64,000 nucleotides of DNA, from positions 98,772-162,771 of the forward strand of contig NZ_JACHEN010000009.1 in the NCBI RefSeq assembly GCF_014205875.1, written 5' to 3'. The notes beneath the pieces are model-generated. The model saw only the letters and a list, made by a program, of their open reading frames with translations. It had not been told where the DNA came from and did no database searches. The stretch is from Anaerosolibacter carboniphilus. GTDB lineage: Bacteria > Bacillota > Clostridia > Peptostreptococcales > Thermotaleaceae. This document shows, in pieces, positions 38,068-48,297 of the stretch (within the stretch, counting starts at the first letter, position 1; every line of letters starts with the position of its first letter). The translations under genes and the position numbers were made by a program.

Positions 38068-39796
38068 ATTCCATTCCCTCCCTTCCGATCTGAGAATAAA
38101 ATATATCCTGATAAACCTTGCATGATTCTAGAAGATCCTTATGATTTCCTATTCCTATTACATTCCCATGATCTAATACAATGATTTTATCCGCACCTAT
38201 CACTGAAGTAATTCTTTGGGCAACAATCAAAGTGGTTAATCCCCTAGAAAATTCCTTTAGCCCATCTCTAATTCTCTCTTCCGTTACCACATCAACCGCA
38301 CTGGTACAATCATCCATAATCAATATGGTCGGATTCTTTATCAGGGCACGGGCGATAGCAATTCGTTGTTTCTGTCCTCCTGACAGGTTTACGCCACCCT
38401 GTCCCAGCATGGTATCATACCCCTTTGGAAAAGCTGTGATGAACTCATGGGCTTGAGCTAAAGAAGCTGCCCGTATCACCTCATCCTCACTGGCCCTCTC
38501 ATTGCCCCACTTTATATTCTCTAAAATTGTACCTGTAAACAGCATGGTCTTCTGGGGTACAATTCCAATCATTCCCCTTAGCGTCTTTGGATTTATATTT
38601 CGAACATCCCCACCATTTACTTTCACGTTCCCCTTCGTAACATCATAAAATCGTGGTACTAAATGGACAAGGGTACTCTTTCCCGAACCAGTAGCCCCAA
38701 TGATACCTACTGTTTCTCCTGATTTGCAGGTAAATGATATTTTCTTTAAAACGGGATCTGTTAGGTTCCTCTCATATGAAAAATACACATTTTCAAATTC
38801 TATTTGACCTTTGTCCTTCGACATTTCCTTGATGTCCTCACTCTCCATCATCCCCTTATCCTTCTGGAATACCTCATCGATTCGTTCATAGGATGCTTTT
38901 GCACGAACAAATCCATTGAATACCATGGAGATCATCATGAGAGAGTGCAATATCTGGGTCATGTAATTAATAAAGGCGATAATCTTGCCCACTTCCATAT
39001 GCCCGTAACTTACAGATATTCCCCCATACCAAATCACCGCAACAATACCTAGATTTACCGTCAATGTTATGGCTGGCGAGAATACAGCTATCTTACCCTG
39101 GGCATCTGCGGTTATTGATGCTAGTTCTTGATTCGCATCCCCAAATCGTTTACTTTCGTAATCAAATCTATTGAACGCCTTTACGACACGAATACCTGCT
39201 AGAAATTCGCGAAATATCCCATTCAAACGATCGAAGGCTTTTTGCACTTTTCTAAAAAAAGGATATCCAATTTGCATATTAAAGTATATCAGTATTCCTA
39301 TGATAGCAACCACCACCAAAAGGATTAAGGTCATCCCTGGATCCAACAGAAAAGCCATGATAAAACTTCCAATGCTTAAAAGTGGTGCTTTCACAAAAAT
39401 TCTCATCATCCGATGGGCAAATCCCTGCACCTGCTGTACATCATTGGTAAGCCGCATAATCAACGAAGCGGTATCAAAATCATTGATTTGATCGAATGAA
39501 AAATTCTGTATTTTTTCAAAAAGATCAGATCTCAGTTCACTCCCAAATTTCTGCGAAACATTGCTAGAAACAATATTGCGGCCTATAGCACCAATGGCAC
39601 CAATCGCTGTAATTCCAAGCATGCCTAGCGCCATTTTAAATACATAATCCATATCCTTATTGGCTACTCCTATATCAATAATTCGAGACATGATGGTAGG
39701 CTGAATTAAATCACACAACGCTTCGATGGTCAGAAAAATAATACTTATTGAGAAGTGCTTCCAATATTTCTTTATGTATTTTTTTGCTGTAGTCAT
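38057..39796 (-). CDS. ABC exporter half-transporter, degenerate ATPase site (BmrC-like)
   Basis: A 579-residue half-transporter: membrane helices over about residues 15-310, then an ATPase domain with GIIGATGSGKSTLVHL, LSGGQKQRIAIARALI and ILIMDDCTSAVD. In the last motif Asp replaces the catalytic Glu, as in the degenerate site of heterodimeric exporters such as BmrC of B. subtilis. The ATG at 39796 with AGGAG upstream is chosen over a GTG nine bases earlier. It is the first gene of the two-gene exporter operon. Confidence 0.87.
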   Translation of the reverse strand: MTTAKKYIKKYWKHFSISIIFLTIEALCDLIQPTIMSRIIDIGVANKDMDYVFKMALGMLGITAIGAIGAIGRNIVSSNVSQKFGSELRSDLFEKIQNFSFDQINDFDTASLIMRLTNDVQQVQGFAHRMMRIFVKAPLLSIGSFIMAFLLDPGMTLILLVVVAIIGILIYFNMQIGYPFFRKVQKAFDRLNGIFREFLAGIRVVKAFNRFDYESKRFGDANQELASITADAQGKIAVFSPAITLTVNLGIVAVIWYGGISVSYGHMEVGKIIAFINYMTQILHSLMMISMVFNGFVRAKASYERIDEVFQKDKGMMESEDIKEMSKDKGQIEFENVYFSYERNLTDPVLKKISFTCKSGETVGIIGATGSGKSTLVHLVPRFYDVTKGNVKVNGGDVRNINPKTLRGMIGIVPQKTMLFTGTILENIKWGNERASEDEVIRAASLAQAHEFITAFPKGYDTMLGQGGVNLSGGQKQRIAIARALIKNPTILIMDDCTSAVDVVTEERIRDGLKEFSRGLTTLIVAQRITSVIGADKIIVLDHGNVIGIGNHKDLLESCKVYQDIFYSQIGREGMEYGI

Positions 39797-39933
39797 ATTG
39801 ATCACTCCTGTATGCTTTTGCTGCCATTCTAAAATATAATTTCTTACATGCTAAATTATACCATTTCATAGAGAATAAATACTATGGATATTATTGAATC
39901 AAATTATGTCTTTTATAATAACAGCAGTAAAAT

Positions 39934-39976
39934 AAAGAAGGCCAATCTATGATTAAATCTTAGTTTGGCCTTCTTT
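39934..39976 (-). terminator. Terminator of the malic enzyme-larA unit
   Basis: A perfect 12-bp stem (39934-39945 with 39965-39976) 18 bases past the larA-like stop; the stem's own arms supply A- and T-runs. Confidence 0.75.
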
Positions 39977-39993
39977 ACTTGAAGTTATTTAAG

Positions 39994-41247
39994 TTAGCTA
40001 TTCTTTACTACCGGCAGCGTCGAACCACCATAGGGCATAATCAATACCTTGGCATCTTCTCCTAAAACACAATAGGCATTGGTCAGGGCCTCCTCTATGT
40101 TTCCATAAGGCTCTAAAAAAATCCTTCTCACGAAGCCATCTTCCAGATCAGAAATCAGAAATATCCTTGCTCTCTGATGGACCATAGCTATAGCCGCTGC
40201 CTTATGGCCTCCTAGTTCAAATTTCTTTTGAATGTTGACGATCATTTCATCTGGTGATTTAGCAGTCGTCATCCATCTTTCAAAGGTATGCTCTCCTAAA
40301 CCTTCCTTACAAGATGCTACCAATATAATGATCCCACCATCTCTTACTGCATGTTGTGCATTGTCTAAAGCTTTTTGTGCTTGATATACGTTGATATCTT
40401 TTGGAAACCCTCCAGGTGAAACAATCACAATATCTGCTGGATGATCCATTTCAATTTTATAGAGTTGATCTAAAAACTTGCATCCTTCCCGATGGGCTTC
40501 GATATGGTGCCCCGCTACTGCCTTCATAATATTTTTCTTTTCATCCAGCACCACATTTACAATGAAATCGATAGATAACATCTTGGCAACTTCATCGATA
40601 TCCCTTCGAAGAGAGTTTTCATCCAGTGTACCTGCTTTGGCGTCTTTTCTTACCATCATGCTATGATTTGCCTGAATAGCTTCTCTTGTAGATACTCCAG
40701 GCATGATTGCCTTTGCACCACCGCTATATCCTGCAAAATAATGGTATTCAATGTTCCCTAAACAAATTCTTCTATCAGCGTCTACTACTGGTCTAAATAT
40801 ATCTACTGGCGTTCCTGCAGATGTTATACCAATATGGGTGCAATCCTCTACATCAGAATCTATGCACTCGATCTTCTCGTAGATTTCATCTCCCACAAGA
40901 TATCTTTTTTCTTCCTCTGAATGCTTCCTATGGCTTCCCAATGCAAAAACAATCTTTATATCTTCATTCGAAATATGGGCTTCATAAAGTTCTTCTAACA
41001 ATAAAGGAAGTACGATCTTACTCGGCATGGGCCTTGTAATATCACTGGTAATAATTACAATTTTTTCTCCTTCCTTTACAATATCCTTTAGTCTGGGTAA
41101 GCCTATAGGGTTTTTTAATGCTCTTTCTACTTCTTCCCCATCCATGCTATCAACTGATACTTTATTTGCTTCTAAGACACCCATCAAATTCTTCTGGTCT
41201 ATTTGAAATTTTACACTTTGTTTTCCAAATCCTAATGAAAATTCCAT
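39994..41247 (-). CDS. larA: LarA-family nickel-dependent racemase/epimerase
   Basis: A 417-residue LarA-type (DUF2088) protein. LarA interconverts D- and L-lactate with a nickel-pincer nucleotide bound to a Lys. Here ALGSHRKH (near residue 105) and EYHYFAGYSGGAKAIMPG (near 172) match the His and Lys positions of that active site. GGAAGGAA precedes the start. The cofactor genes larB, larC and larE are not in this window. It follows the malic enzyme by 40 bases and probably shares its sigma-54 promoter. The substrate may be another 2-hydroxy acid, since LarA homologues vary. Confidence 0.8.
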   Translation of the reverse strand: MEFSLGFGKQSVKFQIDQKNLMGVLEANKVSVDSMDGEEVERALKNPIGLPRLKDIVKEGEKIVIITSDITRPMPSKIVLPLLLEELYEAHISNEDIKIVFALGSHRKHSEEEKRYLVGDEIYEKIECIDSDVEDCTHIGITSAGTPVDIFRPVVDADRRICLGNIEYHYFAGYSGGAKAIMPGVSTREAIQANHSMMVRKDAKAGTLDENSLRRDIDEVAKMLSIDFIVNVVLDEKKNIMKAVAGHHIEAHREGCKFLDQLYKIEMDHPADIVIVSPGGFPKDINVYQAQKALDNAQHAVRDGGIIILVASCKEGLGEHTFERWMTTAKSPDEMIVNIQKKFELGGHKAAAIAMVHQRARIFLISDLEDGFVRRIFLEPYGNIEEALTNAYCVLGEDAKVLIMPYGGSTLPVVKNS

Positions 41248-41287
41248 GCTTATTCCTTCCTTTTGCAGAAAATTTAGTTTTGATACT

Positions 41288-42460
41288 CTATAGTCTACTT
41301 ACCTTTGTATCTATTGCAGCTTGTGCAACCGCCTTCGCAATTTTTTCTGCTACTCTCAAATCAAAAGCATCAGGTATGATATATTCTTCATTCATTTCTT
41401 CTTGAGGAATCAATTCGGCAATCGCATTGGCTGCTGCTAATTTCATTTCTTCATTGATTTCCCTTGCTCGTACATCCAATGCCCCTCTGAATACACCGGG
41501 GAAAGCAAGTACATTGTTTACCTGATTGGGGAAATCAGATCTACCTGTTCCTACAACCCTTGCCCCCGCCCTTTTGGCCAAATCTGGCATGATTTCAGGA
41601 ACTGGGTTTGCCATGGCAAAAACGATGGCATCTTTGTTCATTTTAGCAACCATTTCCTCTGTAACCACATTTGCAGCAGATACACCGATAAACACATCGG
41701 CTCCATCCATGGCGTCTATCAACTTGCCTTGCTTTTTATGAACATTTGTTATTTTCGCTATCTCTTCTTTTGAAGCATCATTATGGGGTGAGCCTGGATA
41801 GAGAATACCTTGTCGATCACACAATAGAATATCTTTTACCCCCAAACTGATTAACATTCTTGTGATGGCAGTTCCTGCCGCACCTGCACCATTCACTACC
41901 ACGGTAACGTCCTTCGTATTTTTTCCAACCAATCGAAGCGCATTGATTACCCCTGCTATTACTACAATAGCGGTTCCATGCTGATCATCATGGAATACAG
42001 GGATATCTAATTCTTTTTTTAATCTCTCTTCAATTTCAAAACATCTAGGCGCACCAATATCCTCTAGATTGATTCCCCCAAAGGTTGGTGCGATAAGTTT
42101 TACTGTTTCTATAATTTTCTCCGTATCCTTTGTTCCTATACAAATAGGAAAAGCATCCACATTCCCAAAATGTTTAAAAAGTATACACTTTCCCTCCATC
42201 ACTGGCATCGCGGCCTCAGGCCCTATGTCGCCAAGACCTAGAACCGCAGTGCCATCAGTTACAACAGCTACCAGATTCCACTTTCTTGTCAAATCATACG
42301 CCAAATCCTTATTCTTTTCTATTGCGAGGCATGGTTCCGCTACCCCTGGTGTATAAGCGATAGAAAGATCTTGCTTATTGGTAAGGGGTGCCGTACTCAC
42401 CACCTCAATTTTTCCTTTCCACTCTTTGTGCATCTCCATTGCTTTCTGTTTCGTATCCAT
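41288..42460 (-). CDS. NAD(P)-dependent malic enzyme
   Basis: Oxidative decarboxylation of malate to pyruvate. The 390-residue short bacterial form shows IAYTPGVAEPCLAI, TDGTAVLGLGDIGP, FGGINLEDIGAPRC with the metal ligands, FHDDQHGTAIV, VVNGAGAAGTA (the nucleotide site) and FAMANPVPEI. The ATG at 42460 has CGGAGGA just upstream and is preferred over an earlier ATG 18 codons up. A canonical sigma-54 promoter lies about 75 bases before it, so expression should depend on the activator gene upstream. Confidence 0.93.
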   Translation of the reverse strand: MDTKQKAMEMHKEWKGKIEVVSTAPLTNKQDLSIAYTPGVAEPCLAIEKNKDLAYDLTRKWNLVAVVTDGTAVLGLGDIGPEAAMPVMEGKCILFKHFGNVDAFPICIGTKDTEKIIETVKLIAPTFGGINLEDIGAPRCFEIEERLKKELDIPVFHDDQHGTAIVVIAGVINALRLVGKNTKDVTVVVNGAGAAGTAITRMLISLGVKDILLCDRQGILYPGSPHNDASKEEIAKITNVHKKQGKLIDAMDGADVFIGVSAANVVTEEMVAKMNKDAIVFAMANPVPEIMPDLAKRAGARVVGTGRSDFPNQVNNVLAFPGVFRGALDVRAREINEEMKLAAANAIAELIPQEEMNEEYIIPDAFDLRVAEKIAKAVAQAAIDTKVSRL

Positions 42461-42534
42461 TTTCCATCCTCCGTATCCGTAGATTTTTAATATTCTGATT
42501 GAAATACTTTGCAAAACTCACTCCATTTATACTA

Positions 42535-42550
42535 GCAATAACTATGCCAA
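42535..42550 (-). promoter_or_regulatory. Sigma-54 (-24/-12) promoter of the malic enzyme gene
   Basis: TTGGCAT-AGTTA-TTGC on the minus strand: the GG (42548-42547) and GC (42536-42535) are ten bases apart, as the TGGCAC-N5-TTGC consensus requires, with one mismatch in the first half. It lies between the activator gene and its likely target. Confidence 0.8.
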
Positions 42551-42627
42551 TCTTAATTTTACATGTTTAATCCCCGCAACACGCCTCATATCCAGGAAAT
42601 TAACCCCCATAATCTGCTAGATATAAA

Positions 42628-42660
42628 CAAAATAGTGTTAATAATACTAACACTATTTTG
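42628..42660. promoter_or_regulatory. Palindrome, candidate activator-binding site or terminator
   Basis: Perfect 13-bp arms (42628-42640 with 42648-42660), 7-base spacer, core TAGTGTTA/TAACACTA. It lies about 80-110 bases upstream of the sigma-54 promoter, the usual place of an enhancer site, and just past the stop of the activator gene, so it could also end that transcript. Confidence 0.55.
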
Positions 42661-42669
42661 TACAATCGT

Positions 42670-44559
42670 TTACATATTGAACACTTCATATTCCTTCAGT
42701 CGTTTCCATATGGTTGTACGACTCATGCCTAACTTTTCAGCCACAAGGGTCATGTTTTCTCCATTTTCTCTGTACATTTGGAGAATGATTTCTCTTTCCA
42801 TTTCTTTGAATGTAGCTTTTCTTATCATCATGCATTCTTCAGAATCATCGGCAGACTGTTTCCTTTCAAAATCCAGTGGATTATCTATGAAGTCATTAAA
42901 TATCTCCTCTACTAGCATATCATCCTTAAGTAATATTAATCTTTCAATAAAGTTTTGTAGTTCCCTCACATTTCCTGGCCAATAATAGGCTGTAAGCATC
43001 TTCACAAAGTCTGGTGTTATGTCAAAGGACTCCCCCGCCATAAAGTGTCGTACCAATCCAACAATGTCTTCTCTTCTCATTCGAAGAGGTGATGTTTGCA
43101 ATTTTAAAATGTTAAGACGGTAATAAAGATCCTTTCTAAATAAATCCTTTTCTACCGCTTCAAACAGGTTATTATTCGTAGCTGCGATTATTCTTACATC
43201 AATTTGGATCACGCGATTTGAGCCTACTCGCCATACCTCTTTTTCTTGGAGAACCCTTAACAAGCTGGCCTGCAAGTTTTTTGATATAGAACCGATTTCA
43301 TCTAAAAAAATGGTACCTTTGTGAGCCAACTCAAATAATCCCATCTTACCGCCTTTTTTTGCACCGGTAAATGCTCCCTCATCATATCCAAAAAGTTCAC
43401 TTTCCAGTAAATGCTCCGGTATGGCTGAGCAATTGACAGCAACGAAAGGACCATTTCTTCTGCTGCTTACATTGTGAATTCCTTGGGCCAAGATCTCCTT
43501 GCCTGTGCCCGATTCCCCATGAATTAGAACAGTAGAATCAGATGCTGCAAACCTCTTAGCTTTTGAGATTAATTTTTTTACACTATCACTTTGACCAATA
43601 TAGTGATCTAATGTGTATTTGGCAACAAGACCTTTTTGGTAGATTTCTGAGCGGATCTTCATTTCAATATCTTGTATATAGCTTATATCTTGAAAAGTAG
43701 CCACTACTCCTTGGACCTTATCCTTAATTTTAATTGGTATTCTATTGGTTATGATTGTGCTATTCTTATGTTTTTGAACTTCTCCGATTTGCCTTTCACC
43801 AGTAGACAGCACATCTATTAATCCCGTAGTTGGGATAAACAGATCTGCCCGATTTCCTATAATTTTTTCTTCTTTAATACCCATGAGTTTCTCAGCAGCA
43901 GGGTTAAAAACTGTCACATGCCCCGCCTCATCTGTTACAATGATCCCTTCATGGGCAAAATTTATAATTTGTTTTACGCGTTCTGCCTCCAACATCTGCT
44001 GTCTTGAAAGGTGTATGATTTCAACTGCGCTCTGTATTGCTTGGTTGATTGTCTCGGGTGCAGTCTTTAGAATTACTCCTCTTTTACCCAATGATTCCAC
44101 ATGTTGTTTGGTTAGAATGCCTCCTATGATAACCTCCACACCTTGTTCTATTGCCTCTTCCACCATCTGGATTACTTCACTGCTATTTTTATATGAAGTC
44201 ATATACAAAAGTTCTATGTTAAATAGTTTTGATATCCACTGGCTATCGAAAGATACTGGCTCATATAAGATCAATCCGATCTTATTTGAAAATTTACTTG
44301 CCTCTTCTACAGCATACAATATATCAAAGGAAGTAACGCCACAATTCACTACAGGGACGTTTACCCTATTCGCAATAAGAGAAGACGTGGCCCCCCTACT
44401 GATGATAATCTCATAACCCTTTCGCTCCAATTCCATAGCCATCTGAACGCCCGATTCAAAGGCCCCTTCGAATACATCTAAAGCTATCTCCATCTTTTTT
44501 GACATATCTTCCACCAAATGAACAAGCTCTTTATATGGAGCGATAAACGCCATTTTCAT
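42670..44559 (-). CDS. Sigma-54-dependent activator with PrpR_N sensor and PAS domain
   Basis: A 629-residue enhancer-binding protein. Residues about 10-180 resemble the PrpR N-terminal ligand-sensing domain (ISRGATSSLIANRVNVPVVN). Residues about 195-310 form a PAS domain (GIIVTDEAGHVTVFNPAAEK). The AAA+ domain has GESGTGKE (Walker A), GAFTGA for sigma-54 contact, and GTIFLDEIG. The C-terminus is a Fis-type helix-turn-helix (LVAEKLGMSRTTIWKRLKEY). AGAGGAG precedes the ATG. It probably activates the malic enzyme and larA-like genes in response to a small organic acid; the ligand is unknown. Confidence 0.9.
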   Translation of the reverse strand: MKMAFIAPYKELVHLVEDMSKKMEIALDVFEGAFESGVQMAMELERKGYEIIISRGATSSLIANRVNVPVVNCGVTSFDILYAVEEASKFSNKIGLILYEPVSFDSQWISKLFNIELLYMTSYKNSSEVIQMVEEAIEQGVEVIIGGILTKQHVESLGKRGVILKTAPETINQAIQSAVEIIHLSRQQMLEAERVKQIINFAHEGIIVTDEAGHVTVFNPAAEKLMGIKEEKIIGNRADLFIPTTGLIDVLSTGERQIGEVQKHKNSTIITNRIPIKIKDKVQGVVATFQDISYIQDIEMKIRSEIYQKGLVAKYTLDHYIGQSDSVKKLISKAKRFAASDSTVLIHGESGTGKEILAQGIHNVSSRRNGPFVAVNCSAIPEHLLESELFGYDEGAFTGAKKGGKMGLFELAHKGTIFLDEIGSISKNLQASLLRVLQEKEVWRVGSNRVIQIDVRIIAATNNNLFEAVEKDLFRKDLYYRLNILKLQTSPLRMRREDIVGLVRHFMAGESFDITPDFVKMLTAYYWPGNVRELQNFIERLILLKDDMLVEEIFNDFIDNPLDFERKQSADDSEECMMIRKATFKEMEREIILQMYRENGENMTLVAEKLGMSRTTIWKRLKEYEVFNM

Positions 44560-44723
44560 CCGATCTACTCCTCTAATTAAAAGTTAATACCCTATTTCGC
44601 ACAATTATTCTCCGTTGTACGTTTTTTTATATTATATCACTTATTCTATAGATTTTTTATCAAATGACACTGTTAAAATTATATGTTGATATTTTATAAT
44701 ATTACAGCCTAATTCCTTATGAA

Positions 44724-44801
44724 TGTAGGGGTGGACGCCCCTGTCCACCCGTCAATGCTCTTGATGACATCAAAGGACGGACAGAGTCGTCCGTCCCTAC
44801 A
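44724..44801. repeat. Palindromic REP/MITE-like element
   Basis: A 78-base element bounded by TGTAGGG and CCCTACA, containing two hairpins (GGGTGGAC-loop-GTCCACCC and GGACGGAC-loop-GTCCGTCC). It is G+C-rich in an A+T-rich gap and resembles dispersed repeats common in Firmicutes. Apart from it and the terminator at 44843, the 44560-44907 gap holds nothing recognisable. Confidence 0.65.
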
Positions 44802-44842
44802 AAATCAACATAATACTTTATCAGAACCTATTAAATAAAAAA

Positions 44843-44872
44843 AGCATAAACTCAACATATGGAGTTTATGCT
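44843..44872 (-). terminator. Terminator of the small gene at 44908
   Basis: A perfect 11-bp stem with an 8-base loop, followed on the minus strand by TTTTTT. Confidence 0.88.
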
Positions 44873-44907
44873 CATATTATTTGCTGTTTCTTCCTTAAGA
44901 AATCTTT

Positions 44908-45180
44908 TTAAACAATTTTTGTATATTCAAAGGATAATTTTCCCTTACCATTGATTAGTTCATCTTTTTCAATATAATTAAATAACTTGTATTTTTGAGA
45001 TAGGATACCTGAGCTGATGTAGAAATTTCCAATTACTCTATTCGCGTTAAATCCGTCAATTGCAATCAGCATTTCGCCCTGTTTTCTGATAAATACACCA
45101 TCCTTGAATTGGTCACCCCTGATATATCCCTCACCATTTAAGCATTTTTCAACGGCCTCGTAAAAAGACAAACTGTACAT
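44908..45180 (-). CDS. Small protein of unknown function
   Basis: A 90-residue protein beginning MYSLSFYEAVEKCLNGEGYI. The ATG at 45180 has AAGGAGTGA seven bases upstream; a longer frame to 45279 lacks a better site. No membrane segment or signal peptide is present. The opening pattern (FYEAVEKCLNGEGYIRGDQF) loosely recalls DUF2829/Tad2-like small proteins, but this is too weak to name it. It has its own terminator and no operon partner. Confidence 0.55.
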   Translation of the reverse strand: MYSLSFYEAVEKCLNGEGYIRGDQFKDGVFIRKQGEMLIAIDGFNANRVIGNFYISSGILSQKYKLFNYIEKDELINGKGKLSFEYTKIV

Positions 45181-45333
45181 TTTATTCACTCCTTTACAAT
45201 AGTATTCAATAATTGGGACATACTTTTCTTTCCATTCTATATCATACTTATTATTACATCGTTGTGTATATTTATTCATTTTAATTTATGTTTATTCCTT
45301 TGTCAACATTTTTTTATTTCTCCCATTAAAATA

Positions 45334-45373
45334 AAAATAGAGCTCTCATTCTAAGGAATGATCACTCTATTTT
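45334..45373 (-). terminator. Terminator of the DUF1846 gene
   Basis: AAAATAGAG pairs with CTCTATTTT, with an inner CATTC/GAATG helix; T-rich sequence follows on the minus strand. Confidence 0.75.
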
Positions 45374-45420
45374 GTTGACATCAATATTTATTTTAGATAT
45401 CGCTAGTTATCTTTCAACCA

Positions 45421-46929
45421 TTAACTATTATAGTATAGACTCTCAGAAGAATACTCAGGATCACTGGTTACGTCGATACCAAGTTTTCTAAAGGTCTGTT
45501 CGTCATTCATGCTTAAAATTGTGGTCGAATGGGCTTGGCAGCCTTTTAGCATGCCTAGTTTTTCCATGGCTACCTGAGCTGTTGGATTGGTAACCGCACA
45601 GATGCTAAGAGCAATCAATATTTCTTCACTATCTAGAGCTGCACTCTTACTGCCTAAAGTTTTTGACTTTAAATTAATGATTGGCTCAAGAATCACAGGA
45701 GAAATCAAATGGATTTCATCAGATATATTTGCAAAATGTTTTACAGCATTTAGAATAACAGCCGCCGTTGCATCCATTATATTTGAATTCTTACCAGTTA
45801 ATATCGTTCCATCGTTTAGTTCTATGGCTACAACAGGGCATACTTCCCCCTTATTGGATAACTCTTTTAATTTGGCCGAACGCTCCCTGGCAGGTAAAAC
45901 AACTTTGCGATCCTCTTGTTTCAGGTTAAGTTCTTCCATAATCAACTTTGATCTTTCAAAAGTTTCTTTATCTACATAACCTTTTTTGTATTCAACGCCT
46001 GTTTTAAAATATCTTCTAATAATCTCTTGCTTTGAAGCCTCTTTGATCACTTCGTCATCGATGATCCCATAGCCTACTCGATTCACACCCATGTCAGTAG
46101 GAGATTTAAATACAGCCTCTTCTCCTGTTATCTTTTCAATAATCCGACGAAGGACGGGGAATGTTTCAATATCTCGATTATAGTTTACTGCTATCTTATC
46201 ATAGGCATCGAAATGGAATGAATCGATCATATTTACATCTTTTAAATCTACAGTTGCCGCCTCATATGCGATATTCAACGGATGCTTTAAAGGAACATTC
46301 CATACAGGGAATGTCTCAAACTTTGAATATCCTGCGACTCTACCTTGTCTGTATTCATGGTATAATTGACTCAGACAGGTTGCCAGCTTACCGCTTCCTG
46401 GCCCTGGTGCTGTAACAACAACAATAGGTTTCGTTGTTTCGATGTATGGATTCTTGCCATATCCTTCATCGCTTACGATCGTATCAACGTCTGTCGGATA
46501 TCCTTTCGTAGCCCGATGGGTATACACTTTGATACCTCTGCGTTCCAATTTATTTATGAACACAGTCGTTGCAGGTTGTCCATCGTATCTTGTGATCACA
46601 ACGCTATTTACATCTAATTCATAGGCTCTTAAGTCATCAATCAATCTAAGGGCATCAATATCATATGTGATGCCAAAATCTCCCCTGATTTTATTTCTTT
46701 CGATATCTCCAGCATATACACAAATGATTACTTCAACTTTTTCTTTTAGCTTATGTAGCAGCTTGATTTTAGCATTTTCATCAAATCCTGGCAGCACCCT
46801 CTTAGCATGAAGATCAAACAAGAGCTTTCCACCAAACTCTAGATATAGCTTATCGTAATCATTCACTCTTTCCAAAATGTATTTGGACTGTTCTTCTAAA
46901 TATTTTTTGTGATCAAATCCTATTCTCAT
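45421..46929 (-). CDS. DUF1846 (UPF0371) family protein
   Basis: A 502-residue protein matching the conserved DUF1846 family throughout: [19 protein letters not shown] at the start, [29 protein letters not shown] (a P-loop-like segment near residue 173), [17 protein letters not shown] and [13 protein letters not shown]. It is a soluble cytoplasmic protein common in Firmicutes with no settled role that I can state. AAGGAGAAAATT precedes the ATG. It stands alone with its own terminator. Confidence 0.88.
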   Translation of the reverse strand: MRIGFDHKKYLEEQSKYILERVNDYDKLYLEFGGKLLFDLHAKRVLPGFDENAKIKLLHKLKEKVEVIICVYAGDIERNKIRGDFGITYDIDALRLIDDLRAYELDVNSVVITRYDGQPATTVFINKLERRGIKVYTHRATKGYPTDVDTIVSDEGYGKNPYIETTKPIVVVTAPGPGSGKLATCLSQLYHEYRQGRVAGYSKFETFPVWNVPLKHPLNIAYEAATVDLKDVNMIDSFHFDAYDKIAVNYNRDIETFPVLRRIIEKITGEEAVFKSPTDMGVNRVGYGIIDDEVIKEASKQEIIRRYFKTGVEYKKGYVDKETFERSKLIMEELNLKQEDRKVVLPARERSAKLKELSNKGEVCPVVAIELNDGTILTGKNSNIMDATAAVILNAVKHFANISDEIHLISPVILEPIINLKSKTLGSKSAALDSEEILIALSICAVTNPTAQVAMEKLGMLKGCQAHSTTILSMNDEQTFRKLGIDVTSDPEYSSESLYYNS

Positions 46930-47104
46930 AATTTTCTCCTTATCATATAATGGTTGCTCAAGTAGTGGCTGTTAATATATATTTATAATTCTTCACGCAC
47001 ATTGCTTTTTGACATTTTATTATTGCATAGTTTTTGGCTAAAGTAAATAGTATCTCCACCGGAAAATAAAGCAAGCTTATTTTTTTATTCCACGACATCT
47101 GAAA

Positions 47105-47148
47105 AGCAAAAACAAGGATCGCATTGTTTTGCAATCCTTGTTTTTGCT
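47105..47148 (-). terminator. Terminator of the leu operon
   Basis: A perfect 15-bp stem (47105-47119 with 47134-47148), 52 bases past the leuB stop, with a T-run within the right arm on the minus strand. Confidence 0.8.
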
Positions 47149-47199
47149 GGATTCATTAAAAATTAAATCACTTTTCCACTATCTGATCTGTAATTGTCT

Positions 47200-48276
47200 T
47201 TATCTTAATTCATCTGCAATAAGTTTCCCCATTTCTTTTGTACCTACCAGATGCATTCCTTCACCCATGATGTCCCTTGTGCGTATATTTTTTCCTAGAA
47301 TATTAACCACCGCATTTTCTATAGATTTCGCTTCTGACTCTAAATCAAAAGAATATCTTAGCATCATGGCCGCCGAAAGGATCATCCCGATTGGATTGGC
47401 TAGATCCAAACCAGCGATATCTGGTGCTGAGCCGTGAATCGGTTCATAGATACCGATCTTGCCTTCTCCTAAGCTGGCTGACGGTAGTATACCGATAGAC
47501 CCTGTAATCATGCTGGCTTCATCGGATAGTATATCTCCGAACATATTGGTGGTTACAATTACATCAAATTGACTTGGATTTTTGATAAGCTGCATGGCTG
47601 CATTATCGATATACATATGGTTTAATACCACATCATCATATTCGCCAGCTACCTTTTCCATAACACTTCTCCATAGCCTAGAGCTTTCAAGGACATTAGC
47701 CTTATCAATGCTGGTAACCTTCTTGTTCCTTTTTCTGGCCACTTCAAAAGCCGTACGGGCAATGCTTTCTATTTCTGTCTCACTATATATTTCTATGTCA
47801 TAGGCCTGTTCTCCCATAGTTCCTCGTCGTCGACCTTTCTCACCAAAGTAAATACCTCCTGTTAGCTCCCGGACTACACAAAGGTCAATGCCCTCCCCAA
47901 TGATTTCTGACTTTAATGGACAAGCATCCTTTAGTTCCTTATATAAAACAGCTGGACGAATATTTGCATAAGACCCTAGCTCCTTTCGAAGTCGCAGCAG
48001 CCCCCGCTCAGGTCTTTGATCACCAGGTAGGTGATCCCACTTTTCTCCACCTACAGCTCCTAATAATACGGCATCACTTTTTAGGCAAATAGTCAAATCT
48101 TCTTGCGGCAGCGCCTCACCTTTTTTATCTATGGCACATCCCCCCATCATCACCTCTGAAAACCGAAATTCATGATGATATATGCTGCCGATTTCTTTTA
48201 GCACTAGTAGTGCCTGATCCATAATTTCTGGCCCTATACCATCACCAGGAATCACTGCTATATGAAAATTCATCAT
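47200..48276 (-). CDS. leuB: 3-isopropylmalate dehydrogenase
   Basis: Oxidises and decarboxylates 3-isopropylmalate to 2-oxoisocaproate in leucine synthesis. [14 protein letters not shown] at the N-terminus, [15 protein letters not shown], the [13 protein letters not shown] substrate helix and [16 protein letters not shown] are diagnostic. The 358 residues are normal. The ATG at 48276 has GGAGG five bases upstream. It is the last gene of leuACDB, 21 bases after leuD. Confidence 0.95.
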   Translation of the reverse strand: MMNFHIAVIPGDGIGPEIMDQALLVLKEIGSIYHHEFRFSEVMMGGCAIDKKGEALPQEDLTICLKSDAVLLGAVGGEKWDHLPGDQRPERGLLRLRKELGSYANIRPAVLYKELKDACPLKSEIIGEGIDLCVVRELTGGIYFGEKGRRRGTMGEQAYDIEIYSETEIESIARTAFEVARKRNKKVTSIDKANVLESSRLWRSVMEKVAGEYDDVVLNHMYIDNAAMQLIKNPSQFDVIVTTNMFGDILSDEASMITGSIGILPSASLGEGKIGIYEPIHGSAPDIAGLDLANPIGMILSAAMMLRYSFDLESEAKSIENAVVNILGKNIRTRDIMGEGMHLVGTKEMGKLIADELR

Positions 48277-48297
48277 TAAAACCTCCAATTCTCAGTT

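Noticed and set aside
44908..45180. Possible Tad2-like (DUF2829) anti-defence protein
   Set aside because: Only a loose resemblance in the first 20 residues and no phage or defence context.
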